This document shows positions 7,198 to 14,050 of a DNA stretch of 32,490 nucleotides, one piece after another (positions within the stretch are counted from its first letter, which is position 1; every line of letters begins with the position of its first letter). Position numbers and translations under genes: made by a program. The stretch spans positions 1-32,490 of the forward strand of contig MHCL01000017.1 of the NCBI GenBank assembly GCA_001816915.1. Reading direction: 5' to 3'. The notes beneath the pieces were generated by a model that saw nothing but the letters and a program-made list of their open reading frames with translations, searched no databases and was not told the origin of the DNA. Origin of the DNA: Candidatus Chisholmbacteria bacterium RIFCSPLOWO2_01_FULL_49_14. Lineage in GTDB: Bacteria; Patescibacteriota; Microgenomatia; UBA1400; Chisholmbacteraceae.

Positions 7198-7623
7198 ATG
7201 GCAGCTCGCTCACGAATCTTCATCGACACAAACGTTTGGTTCTCTGCCTTCTATAGTTCTCCCTACGCTGAACGGATCATCAGGGCACACATAGAGGGAA
7301 AAATACAAGCTATTATTTCGAAGCAAGTTCTGGATGAACTCGTGCGAAATATCAGTGCCAAAATCCCTCATGCAGTGATCCCGCTAAAGAACCTCCTTGA
7401 AGCAACGCCCCCGCTGATTGTCGCCGATCCGCAGGGAGTACCCCAGAAACTGGGGCCCATGGTGCAAAGCAAGGACCAAAGTATCATGGCCTCAGCCGTT
7501 CGCTCTAAAGTGACGATCTTCGTGACCGGCAACACCAAGGATTTTGCTCAACAAAAACTCAAAGACGTCTACGGAATACTCGTCCTCACCCCGAAAGAGG
7601 CGGTCAAGCGTTTGAAGCTTTAG
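7198..7623 (+). CDS. PIN-domain ribonuclease toxin (VapC-like, COG1569 type)
   Basis: 141 aa. PIN hallmarks are in order: RIFIDTNVWFSAF (Asp10, first metal ligand), VLDELVRN (Glu near 47), SKDQSIMASA (Asp near 94), and VTGNTKDF (about 109-116) with the last acidic position. These acidic residues bind Mg2+ or Mn2+ for RNA cleavage in the family. Length is typical. Translationally coupled to the AbrB-type antitoxin 3 nt upstream. The targets (tRNA or rRNA) cannot be read from sequence. Confidence 0.85.
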   Translation: MAARSRIFIDTNVWFSAFYSSPYAERIIRAHIEGKIQAIISKQVLDELVRNISAKIPHAVIPLKNLLEATPPLIVADPQGVPQKLGPMVQSKDQSIMASAVRSKVTIFVTGNTKDFAQQKLKDVYGILVLTPKEAVKRLKL

Positions 7624-7846
7624 ATTCTTGCACTCCCCGAAGAACTCTGAAAAGCAAAGTCGAATAATCAGGTCGGTGCTCGTTTTTGGAAAAATTCGAA
7701 CGCATTTCGCCGCCTGCGGTGGCGAGGAGTCAGCCCAGCAAATCGTGGCTCGCCGCGCCGATGACAATTTCAAGTTTTTCCCTGCCTGTCGGCAGGCAGG
7801 TTTGGCGGCAAATTCAAAAAATATGAACAGCATGCAATCATCAAAA
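7624..7846. other. Non-coding gap with two hairpins
   Basis: No supported gene between the toxin and the convergent membrane protein. It holds an 8-bp stem (7707-7714 with 7718-7725, one G-T pair, loop TGC) and a near-perfect 20-bp palindrome at 7781-7800 built from CCTGCC...GGCAGG. Neither is followed by a T-run long enough for a confident terminator, but their place between convergent genes suits that role. Confidence 0.5.
7781..7800. repeat. 20-bp GC-rich palindrome
   Basis: CCTGCCTGTC followed by GGCAGGCAGG. The two halves are inverted copies apart from one position. From memory such words are frequent between genes of many CPR genomes; here only one copy is seen. Confidence 0.7.
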
Positions 7847-8086
7847 TCAACTCTTGATACTTTTAACAAGCGCAATGATTGCAATGGTGCCCCATACAAC
7901 TTGTATGGCAAGAGCAGGCCACGCTTGTTGATAAAAAACATTTACTCCAACACCAAGAGCACCAAACAAATTCATGAATTGATAAATTCGACTATCGCCC
8001 TCAACTTTTTTATATGAAACAAGGAAATAAGCCAAAACAACTAAAAATGCTCCAATCCAACCCATAATTTGTGCAAATGTTTCCAT
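7847..8086 (-). CDS. Small membrane protein of the CBU_0592 type
   Basis: 79 aa with three hydrophobic segments: about 8-24 (MGWIGAFLVVLAYFLV), 36-52 (FMNLFGALGVGVNVFY) and 56-73 (WPALAIQVVWGTIAIIAL). The YFLVSY start, short polar loop and N-x-x-G-A second helix match the CBU_0592-like inner-membrane family, whose function is unknown. It begins 4 nt after the stop of the rpiB-like gene and is surely in the same transcript. An overlapping plus-strand frame (7628-8017) is a shadow. Confidence 0.75.
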   Translation of the reverse strand: METFAQIMGWIGAFLVVLAYFLVSYKKVEGDSRIYQFMNLFGALGVGVNVFYQQAWPALAIQVVWGTIAIIALVKSIKS

Positions 8087-8090
8087 TTCT

Positions 8091-8522
8091 TTACAGCTTT
8101 TCTAATTTATGGACTTCGTTTAGTCCTTCTTCATCAAATTTTGTACTAAACCACACTTTTAAAATTTCTTTTGCGACCATATCACTAATAAATCGGAGGC
8201 TTAGGCAAAGAATATTAGCGTTGTCCCACTTTCGAGCTAGTTTAGCTGTTTCTGCATCCCAGCATAAAGCGGCTCTTGCTCTCCGAAAACGATTTGCAGC
8301 CATACAGACTCCTGTACCGCTCCAACAACAAGCAACACCGAACTCAAACTCTCCTTTGGCAACCCTTTCGCCAACTTCTTTACCTATATCTACCCATTTC
8401 CACTTTTTCTCTTCGCTGGCAAGATGGCCAATTTTTTCTACATCATGGCCAGCTTCTTGAAACCAATTGTTTATGAAATCAGTTAGAGGCGTACTTTCGT
8501 CACTTCCAAAAATTATTTTCAT
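8091..8522 (-). CDS. RpiB/LacA/LacB-family sugar-phosphate isomerase
   Basis: 143 aa, the family's usual length. The Rossmann-like start KIIFGSDES, the core FGVACCWSGTGVCMAANR (about 62-79) and KWDNANILCLSLRF (about 98-111) identify it. In E. coli RpiB the equivalents are GSDHAG, ICGTGVGM and EHNNAN. Here the first His is Glu, the catalytic Cys position is Ser within CWSGTG, and the second His is Trp. This CWxGTG/KW-NAN pattern is the mark of a separate subgroup, so ribose-5-phosphate isomerisation should not be assumed. Likely role: a sugar-phosphate aldose-ketose isomerase in the pentose part of metabolism. Confidence 0.8.
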   Translation of the reverse strand: MKIIFGSDESTPLTDFINNWFQEAGHDVEKIGHLASEEKKWKWVDIGKEVGERVAKGEFEFGVACCWSGTGVCMAANRFRRARAALCWDAETAKLARKWDNANILCLSLRFISDMVAKEILKVWFSTKFDEEGLNEVHKLEKL

Positions 8523-8642
8523 AATTTAAAATTTTCTTGCCCCAAAAATTAAAACGCAGTTCGGGCCGATATTTTTTCAGGTTCTTTGGCAGTTTTTGCC
8601 TCGCAAAGCGATGCGAACCGAAATCTCTTGCAAATTCCTTTC

Positions 8643-8731
8643 TGGTGCCCCCACCAGGAATCGAACCCCGAAGAACTCCTGCCTGATCCAGGGCTAACAG
8701 CCTCTGCTCTCAGTCGCATCGTCTACGGGGC
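8643..8731 (-). pseudogene. Degenerate tRNA-like gene (Asn GTT-like) with an insertion in the T-arm
   Basis: On the minus strand the ends pair as an acceptor stem (GCCCC with GGGGC), the 3' end encodes ACCA, and TTCGATT CCTGG is a T-loop with the 3' half of its stem. An anticodon-like loop CTGTTAG (GTT, Asn) is flanked by a 5-bp stem only if one A is bulged. The D-stem does not pair. CAGG, the natural 5' half of the T-stem, is separated from TTCGATT by 12 extra nt; without them the length would be a normal 74 nt. It lies in a cluster with two canonical tRNAs. A pseudogene or a highly unusual tRNA. Confidence 0.4.
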
Positions 8732-8744
8732 AGGCCTAGATCGG

Positions 8745-8816
8745 TGTCCCTGGCAGGAATCGAACCTGCATCGGAGGTTTAGGAAACCTCTGCTCTATCC
8801 GTTGAGCTACGGGGAC
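8745..8816 (-). tRNA. tRNA-Arg (CCT)
   Basis: 72 nt. GTCCCCG pairs with CAGGGAC apart from one C-A mismatch; D-arm GCTC...GAGC; anticodon stem GAGGT/ACCTC with loop TTCCTAA giving anticodon CCT (codon AGG); T-arm GCAGG TTCGATT CCTGC. Discriminator A; CCA is not encoded. 7 nt from the tRNA-Pro gene, so probably co-transcribed. Confidence 0.92.
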
Positions 8817-8823
8817 TTCTGGG

Positions 8824-8895
8824 TCGGAGTGCCGGGAATTGAACCCGGTACCTCTCGGTCCCGAACCGAGCGTTCTACCGATGAACTACACTCCG
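8824..8895 (-). tRNA. tRNA-Pro (CGG)
   Basis: 72 nt. CGGAGTG pairs perfectly with CACTCCG, with the C1-G72 pair typical of tRNA-Pro; anticodon stem CTCGG/CCGAG, loop TTCGGGA, anticodon CGG (codon CCG); T-arm CCGGG TTCAATT CCCGG. CCA is not encoded. First gene of the minus-strand tRNA cluster. Confidence 0.94.
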
Positions 8896-8982
8896 TAATG
8901 AGTACATGTGCAGTGTGCTCACTGATCGCAAACTTCCTCACTCGAATTCTATCACAACTCCTGACTCCCAAATCCTATACGC

Positions 8983-9010
8983 TTGACACTTCCTCATGTG
9001 ATATCATAAC
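8983..9010 (+). promoter_or_regulatory. Promoter of the VirD4-like ATPase gene
   Basis: TTGACA at 8983-8988 and, 16 nt on, CATAAC at 9005-9010; the ATG at 9017 is 6 nt later. No Shine-Dalgarno sequence, so the mRNA would be leaderless. The -10 box is weak, the -35 is perfect. Confidence 0.5.
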
Positions 9011-9016
9011 TTCAGC

Positions 9017-11206
9017 ATGGAACAGCGCGTTATTCTCGAGCTGCGAAATCCCAAAGATTCGGAAGAAACCCCGGAGGCTGCCGCCCAATTCTTCGCCGCC
9101 CTCCCCTACCTCAAATCCACGATTTGGCAGCATCTTGCCGGCACGCCGACTCCCATCTCCCTCGAGATAGCCACCATCAATCAAATCACCTATTTCATCA
9201 TGGTCATCCCCGCCGATGTCCAACAATATATCGAGTCGCAACTCTCCGCCTCCTACCCAAAGATCATCGTTTCGACAATCAAGGACTATCTTCCGGAAGT
9301 TGCCCAACTGAAACATCCCTCCGCCGCGCAATTGGTCCTCACATCCGCTTCTTATTTTCCCATTAAAACCTACAAAGAATTAAAAGACGTCGATCCCTTG
9401 GCAACCATTCTGGGCACCATGGCTAAAGCCCAAGCCGATGACTTCATGCTGGTTCAGTATCTGGTGAGTCCGGCTCCCAGAAATTGGCAATCAGCAGGAG
9501 CAAGCGCTGTAGAAAAGGGAGTGCCAGTCGTTGGCGGCGAACCGGGTGAGACCAAATCCCATCCGCAAAAAGATTTAATCGACCAGAAAATTTCGGAAAC
9601 CGGCTTCCGTGTGGGCATTAAACTCCTTACCGATTCCGAATCCAAATCGCGTTCCCAGCAGCTCTTGCAAAACCTCTCCGGTTCCTTCGGCTCCTTTTCC
9701 ATCGGCGAAGGCAATAGCCTGGGCCTCAAATACCCCCTGTTATCCAAGAAACAATTTCTGGCTTCCATCATCAGGCGTACCTTTCGTCATACGGCCGCGA
9801 GAAACTATCTGAATATATCAGAACTAGCCACACTATATCATCTTCCCAACCTGACGCTCTCAAAAATCAAGAACGTTGCCTGGGGGGCAAGCCTCCTCGG
9901 AGAACCGCCGGAAAATCTCCCGGTAGCCATGAATTTGACCGACGAGGAAAAGCGCGAAATCAACTTCATCGCCAGAACCGAATATAAAAATCGCACGCAG
10001 ATTTTCGGGATCAAACGGGAAGACCGCCGCCGGCACGTCTACGTCATCGGGAAGACCGGTACCGGAAAATCAACCCTCATCGCCAACCTCGCGATCGCCG
10101 ATATGCGAAACGGCGAAGGGGTAGCGGTGATCGACCCCCACGGGGATCTTTCCGAAATCCTTCTCGACTATATTCCCTCAAGCCGCATCAACGACGTCAT
10201 CTACTTTGATCCTTCCGACAGTGCCCGCGTCGTCCGCCTGAACCCCCTGGAAGTTACCGACCCAGCCCACGCCGAACTGGTGGCTTCCGGTATCGTCTCT
10301 ATCTTCTACAAGCTCTATTCCTACTCCTGGGGACCAAGGCTCGAATATATCCTGCGCAATACCCTCCTGACGCTCGTGCAGCGGCCAAACTCGACGCTGG
10401 ATGACGTTCCCCGGATGCTCACCGATGATTCCTTCCGCCAATCGGTCTTGGATAAGCTGCCGGATGATGTCCTGAAAGATTTCTGGATGCGGGAATACGC
10501 CAAAATGAACGAAAAACTGCGCAGTGAAGCCATCTCGCCGATCCTCAACAAAGTCGGCCAGTTCGTCACCAGCCCCACGATCCGCGGGGTGATCAGCTCG
10601 CCGGTCTCCTCAGTCAACCTTGAAGATCTGATGAACAACGGAAAAATTTTGATCGCCAATCTCGCGCAGGGAAAACTGGGAGAGGACAACGCCGCGCTCT
10701 TGGGCGCGATGCTCATCACCCGTTTGCAGCTGGCCGCCATGAACAGGATTAATATCCCGGAAAGCGAGCGCCGTGACTTCTTCCTCTACGTCGATGAGTT
10801 TCAGAACTTCGCGACGACGAGCTTCATCAAAATCCTCTCCGAGGCGAGGAAGTACCGATTGAACCTCATCCTCGCCAACCAGTATATGGCACAGCTTGTT
10901 GAAGAGCTTGAGAAAGCGATCTTCGGAAACATCGGCACGCTGGTGAGCTTCCTGGTCGGTGCGGAGGACGCGGCACGGCTCATGAAAGAATTCGGCGGCA
11001 TCTACACTGAAGAGGATCTCGTCAATTTGGGAAAATTCCAGATTGTGGCCAAACTCTCCATTGACAATGCGACGTCCGCGCCCTTTCCGGCCATAACCCT
11101 GCCTCTCCCCAAATCAAAAAACCAAAATCGCAAAAAAGTCCTGCGCGTCTCAAGCGAGCGCTACGCCAGACCGGTAAAAATAAACCCCCTCGGGCCGGAA
11201 GAATGA
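9017..11206 (+). CDS. VirD4/TraD-type DNA-translocase ATPase (T4SS DNA-binding domain)
   Basis: 729 aa. The N-terminal 300 residues are a weakly conserved region without TM helices. The ATPase part begins with HVYVIGKTGTGKSTL (Walker A, about 341-352), followed by AVIDPHGDLSEILLDYIP (a TraG/VirD4-type motif), and FFLYVDEFQNFAT (Walker B, about 586-597), then ILANQYMAQL, a sensor-type Gln motif. These match the type IV secretion DNA-binding proteins that many CPR genomes carry. Such hexameric ATPases move DNA (or DNA-protein) across membranes; the lack of TM helices means it must dock to another membrane protein. Other T4SS genes are not in this window. Confidence 0.85.
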   Translation: MEQRVILELRNPKDSEETPEAAAQFFAALPYLKSTIWQHLAGTPTPISLEIATINQITYFIMVIPADVQQYIESQLSASYPKIIVSTIKDYLPEVAQLKHPSAAQLVLTSASYFPIKTYKELKDVDPLATILGTMAKAQADDFMLVQYLVSPAPRNWQSAGASAVEKGVPVVGGEPGETKSHPQKDLIDQKISETGFRVGIKLLTDSESKSRSQQLLQNLSGSFGSFSIGEGNSLGLKYPLLSKKQFLASIIRRTFRHTAARNYLNISELATLYHLPNLTLSKIKNVAWGASLLGEPPENLPVAMNLTDEEKREINFIARTEYKNRTQIFGIKREDRRRHVYVIGKTGTGKSTLIANLAIADMRNGEGVAVIDPHGDLSEILLDYIPSSRINDVIYFDPSDSARVVRLNPLEVTDPAHAELVASGIVSIFYKLYSYSWGPRLEYILRNTLLTLVQRPNSTLDDVPRMLTDDSFRQSVLDKLPDDVLKDFWMREYAKMNEKLRSEAISPILNKVGQFVTSPTIRGVISSPVSSVNLEDLMNNGKILIANLAQGKLGEDNAALLGAMLITRLQLAAMNRINIPESERRDFFLYVDEFQNFATTSFIKILSEARKYRLNLILANQYMAQLVEELEKAIFGNIGTLVSFLVGAEDAARLMKEFGGIYTEEDLVNLGKFQIVAKLSIDNATSAPFPAITLPLPKSKNQNRKKVLRVSSERYARPVKINPLGPEE

Positions 11207-11262
11207 CAAATTCGGTCGAACTGTCTGGTTGACGGAATCGGTGGATGTGTTCCAAGAAACGG

Positions 11263-12126
11263 TTATTGTTCGAGATGTATGGCTGGAGAAAAGACCGGTA
11301 TCTCGTGATACAGGACCTCATCAAGTTCCACGAAGGGAATGGTACCTGCAGGAACCTGGAATGCTTTATCATGAACAAATTCTGTGTAGCCCGAATATGT
11401 AACCTTCATTTGGCGAAAAGCAACGGCTGTACCCGAACCAACGCAAAATGCCTCTTGAAAGTAGTGAGGGGTTTCCGGATCGGAAGAGATGACATTGACC
11501 GAGTTCTGGCAAGCTTCGATGATGAATATTTTATTTGCGTTCTTCTCGACAGTATCATAGACCTCCCGCTCCAATCCCGGCTCTGGAGACACGAGGGGAA
11601 TGCGAGTCAAGTTCACAGAACCATCAAATCCTCTGTAGGTGCCGCCTTGTCCCCAATCCGTTAACCATGATGGGTTTGGAGCTTCCGCTGAGGTAATAAA
11701 GACATGCTCCGGACGTACAACGGGATTTGGTCTTGCTTCAAAATAAACGTCCTCTCCGCTCGGATTATGAATGGAAGAAATAATGCCATTGTCGGATATT
11801 TCCTCAAAATAAGAAAATATCCTGGCTGCCGCATCGGGATCAAAACGCGCATCACCGAAATTGAACCAGCGAACAGAAGTCTGGGTCGTTTGAAAAACTC
11901 CGTTTTCTCTGACGGGCTGTTCTGCCATTTCCGGATAGTATCGTAGAACTTCCGGGTATTCAGAACCCAACCGTTCTCCTGAAAAAATTCCGAAACGGCG
12001 ATCAAGAAGATAGAGCCCCAGGCCGGCTGTGCCGACTGAGCCCGCAACAATCGCGGCTCGACGCGAAAAGTCCCGTTGACGTGCCGCCTGTCTTCTCCGG
12101 CTGCGCAGGCTCTCTTTTTTTGACAT
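11263..12126 (-). CDS. Exported orphan protein with twin-arginine-like N-terminus
   Basis: 287 aa, not recognised. The N-terminus is strongly basic (KESLRSRRRQAARQRDFSRR), followed by a hydrophobic stretch AAIVAGSVGTAGLGLYLL (about 24-41). SRRAAIV resembles a Tat signal (S-R-R-x-F-L-K) but lacks the usual Phe; it could equally be a signal anchor. The remaining 245 residues are mixed alpha/beta with two Cys (about 206 and 229), fitting an extracytoplasmic fold; the DsbA-like protein next door could form disulfides in it. It is divergent from the dsbA-like gene and convergent with the VirD4-like gene. Confidence 0.7.
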   Translation of the reverse strand: MSKKESLRSRRRQAARQRDFSRRAAIVAGSVGTAGLGLYLLDRRFGIFSGERLGSEYPEVLRYYPEMAEQPVRENGVFQTTQTSVRWFNFGDARFDPDAAARIFSYFEEISDNGIISSIHNPSGEDVYFEARPNPVVRPEHVFITSAEAPNPSWLTDWGQGGTYRGFDGSVNLTRIPLVSPEPGLEREVYDTVEKNANKIFIIEACQNSVNVISSDPETPHYFQEAFCVGSGTAVAFRQMKVTYSGYTEFVHDKAFQVPAGTIPFVELDEVLYHEIPVFSPAIHLEQ

Positions 12127-12137
12127 AAAGTGGCTGA

Positions 12138-12166
12138 ATACTACAACGCCAGATCAACGGTGTCAA
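12138..12166 (-). promoter_or_regulatory. Promoter of the exported orphan gene
   Basis: On the minus strand TTGACA, 17 nt, TAGTAT, then 11 nt to the ATG at 12126. The very short leader has no Shine-Dalgarno sequence. Confidence 0.75.
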
Positions 12167-12191
12167 AGTGGTTGAGCGCCAGCGCTACTTC

Positions 12192-12220
12192 TTGAGATCA
12201 CAGCTTATTTCCTGTACACT
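12192..12220 (+). promoter_or_regulatory. Promoter of the DsbA-like gene
   Basis: TTGAGA, 17 nt, TACACT, then 8 nt to the ATG at 12229. It is back to back with the promoter at 12138-12166; the two -35 boxes are 25 nt apart, so the divergent genes may influence each other. Confidence 0.7.
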
Positions 12221-12228
12221 TCAAACCT

Positions 12229-12879
12229 ATGAGCAAATTCGTCATCGGCATCATCGGCATAACGGTCCTCATTCTGGTTATCGGCGTCGTCTTGACGAAT
12301 TCTTCAACTGTCACGACGAAGATAGACCCGCAAACTCTGCAAACAGAAATGGTTATCCAAGTAAGCGATTGGGTAAAGGGACCGGAAAATGCCAAGGCAA
12401 CGCTCATCGAATACAGCGATTTCCAGTGCCCCGCCTGCGCTTCATACTTCCCGCTTATAAACCAAGCGGTTGATGAGTTCAAAGACGGCCTGCGGGTCGT
12501 CTATCGGCATTACCCGATCCGGGAAATCCATCAAAATGCCCAGCTCTCCGCCCAAGCAGCGGAAGCTGCCGGCAAGCAGGGAAAATTCTGGGAGATGCAC
12601 GATAAGCTCTTTGACTTCCAAAGCGCTTGGTCGGAAAGCGGTAACGCTAAGGAAATGATCATCGGTTATGCGCAAGATATGGACTTGAACACCGACCAGT
12701 TCAGGACGGATTTGGACTCAAGCGAAGCGGCTGACAATGTGCAAAGCGACTATCAAAGCGGCTTGAGGTTGGGAATCAGTTCTACCCCGACATTTTTCTT
12801 AAACGGCACGAGAATCAAGAATCCCGGAACCTACGAAGAGTTAAAATCCCTCATCCAATCCGCCATCGACCAAAGCTAA
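12229..12879 (+). CDS. Membrane-anchored DsbA-family thiol oxidoreductase
   Basis: 216 aa. One TM anchor at residues 4-23 (FVIGIIGITVLILVIGVVLT), then a thioredoxin fold with an inserted helical domain. Active site FQCPACAS with Cys67-Pro-Ala-Cys70, and the cis-Pro loop STPTFFLNG near 185-193. The pair of features places it in the DsbA/BdbD (Thioredoxin_4) family, which introduces disulfide bonds into exported proteins outside the cytoplasmic membrane. The QC-PAC dipeptide is close to the CPxC of BdbD. No partner such as DsbB or VKOR is seen here. Confidence 0.9.
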   Translation: MSKFVIGIIGITVLILVIGVVLTNSSTVTTKIDPQTLQTEMVIQVSDWVKGPENAKATLIEYSDFQCPACASYFPLINQAVDEFKDGLRVVYRHYPIREIHQNAQLSAQAAEAAGKQGKFWEMHDKLFDFQSAWSESGNAKEMIIGYAQDMDLNTDQFRTDLDSSEAADNVQSDYQSGLRLGISSTPTFFLNGTRIKNPGTYEELKSLIQSAIDQS

Positions 12880-12882
12880 TAA

Positions 12883-12916
12883 GACATACCTTGCAGGGAT
12901 CCTACCTTAAAGGTCA
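12883..12916. repeat. Left copy of a 34-bp direct repeat containing palindrome copy 1
   Basis: Identical over 34 bp to 15082-15115. Its core (12888-12914) is a 27-bp imperfect palindrome, ACCTT...AAGGT. It sits between the convergent dsbA-like and cassette genes, and the TAA stop of the cassette gene (12907-12909) lies inside it. Confidence 0.9.
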
Positions 12917-13401
12917 GGAATCTGAGAAGCCTTTCGAAGCCCTTCCAAAAATCCTTTAACTCCCTCAACTGCGGTCCGCGTATTCCTGTGTTCTTCTCTT
13001 CCCTTGTCCGTATCAAATCGTGTCCACAGAATCTCAACTGGAAAATTCTCATCAGCGGGATCTACATACGAAAGTTTAATACGTTCCTCTTCCCTTCTCT
13101 CTGCTTCCCTACCAAAATCTTTAGAAATCTCTAACGTTCGCCGAGAATCAAGCTCCTCATAGCTGAGAATGTACTGGGTTCTATGCATTCGAAAAAGGTG
13201 AAAAGGAACATTGGGAGCGATATCTTTGAATAATTTAACTTCCCCAAAATTCTCTGCGGATAGAAGAAAAGACAAGTCTTTATCAAGGATATCACGAAAC
13301 TCCCCAATTAATCGTAGTGCATGCATAAACACATCATCGACAGCCAACAGCTCATCTGGAGAGCTGTCTCCTGTGATAATCGATCCTTCAGAATTTGTCA
13401 T
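12907..13401 (-). CDS. Orphan cassette protein A (single domain)
   Basis: 164 aa from the ATG at 13401; the frame extends to a TTG at 13413 but that is less likely. Not recognised. It shares a pattern with its two neighbours: an N-terminal helix HALRLIGEFRDIL-DKDLSFL, a beta-rich middle (FHLFRMHRTQYILSY), and a C-terminal helix TAVEGVKGFLEGLRKAS. The middle is the most divergent of the family. It starts 17 nt after the stop of gene B and has no clear Shine-Dalgarno sequence. No signal or TM segment. Its last codons and stop are part of the repeat at 12883-12916. Confidence 0.6.
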   Translation of the reverse strand: MTNSEGSIITGDSSPDELLAVDDVFMHALRLIGEFRDILDKDLSFLLSAENFGEVKLFKDIAPNVPFHLFRMHRTQYILSYEELDSRRTLEISKDFGREAERREEERIKLSYVDPADENFPVEILWTRFDTDKGREEHRNTRTAVEGVKGFLEGLRKASQIPDL

Positions 13402-13418
13402 AGATGACACCAAAATAA

Positions 13419-13916
13419 CTAAATCACTTGCTGAAAATCGACCAAAAATCCTTCGACTTGAGAAATCGCAGTTGGAGTCGAAAGGTGGAGTTCCAGACCT
13501 TCTTCATCCCAAATTTTATGGCTATCTCGTTTTCCCCTCTTAAATTTAATGAGGGCTGAATTATCAGGCTCCACACGCAAATCCATCATTACTGTCAGAT
13601 CTCCTTGGAGTTTCACTCCTGATAGTTCCCGGATAATCACTAACTCTTGGCCCAAACGGCCGTTATGACCCTTGATTGCACCGTAATCAATCGAATATCG
13701 AAAACTACCCCTCGTGATCTTAATCGGTTCGTGACCGAAGTTACTCCTGTCGTCAGGCTCTTCGCTGAGATAACCATCCACCAGGGTTTTCGAGAACTCG
13801 GGATCCGCTCTCAGGGTCTCTTTAAACAACCCGATTAATCGACTCGCTTCCGAAGTGATCTCAGCCAGGTTCAGTCGTCTCTCTTCACTTGGTGTTTCTG
13901 CTCCACCCCTATTCAT
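13419..13916 (-). CDS. Orphan cassette protein B (single domain)
   Basis: 165 aa, not recognised. The domain reads: helix EASRLIGLFKETLRADPEFSK (about 23-43), strand GSFRYSID (about 71-78), long beta-rich middle, and closing helix AISQVEGFLVDFQQ (about 150-163). The same order of motifs occurs twice in protein C. The -10 box TATACT is 10 nt upstream of the ATG, in a context (GTGGTATACTTCCG) nearly identical to that of gene C, so B and C have duplicated promoters too. Confidence 0.65.
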   Translation of the reverse strand: MNRGGAETPSEERRLNLAEITSEASRLIGLFKETLRADPEFSKTLVDGYLSEEPDDRSNFGHEPIKITRGSFRYSIDYGAIKGHNGRLGQELVIIRELSGVKLQGDLTVMMDLRVEPDNSALIKFKRGKRDSHKIWDEEGLELHLSTPTAISQVEGFLVDFQQVI

Positions 13917-13926
13917 AATTCTCGGA

Positions 13927-13954
13927 AGTATACCACATCCTCCTGAAAAATCAA
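13927..13954 (-). promoter_or_regulatory. Promoter of cassette gene B
   Basis: Minus strand: TTGATT, 16 nt, TATACT, 10 nt to the ATG at 13916. TGTGGTATACTTCCG, an extended -10 context, is shared with gene C. Confidence 0.7.
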
Positions 13955-14050
13955 CTATAGGCCATAACGGTACTCTTTTTAAACGCCAGGCGATCGCCGC
14001 TCAGTTAAAAAGAATCCTCGACGAGGAAAGCGAATGACACAGCAATAAAA

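Noticed and set aside
7492-8017. Overlapping open frames of 129 and 149 aa on both strands
   Set aside because: Composition is not protein-like, and the frames cross the toxin gene or the CBU_0592-type gene, which have clear families.
8586-9170. Plus-strand frame of 194 aa across the tRNA cluster
   Set aside because: It reads antisense through two canonical tRNAs and into the VirD4-like gene.
11263-12126. Firm Tat-substrate call for the 287-aa protein
   Set aside because: SRRAAIV lacks the conserved Phe/Leu of the motif; a plain signal anchor is as likely.
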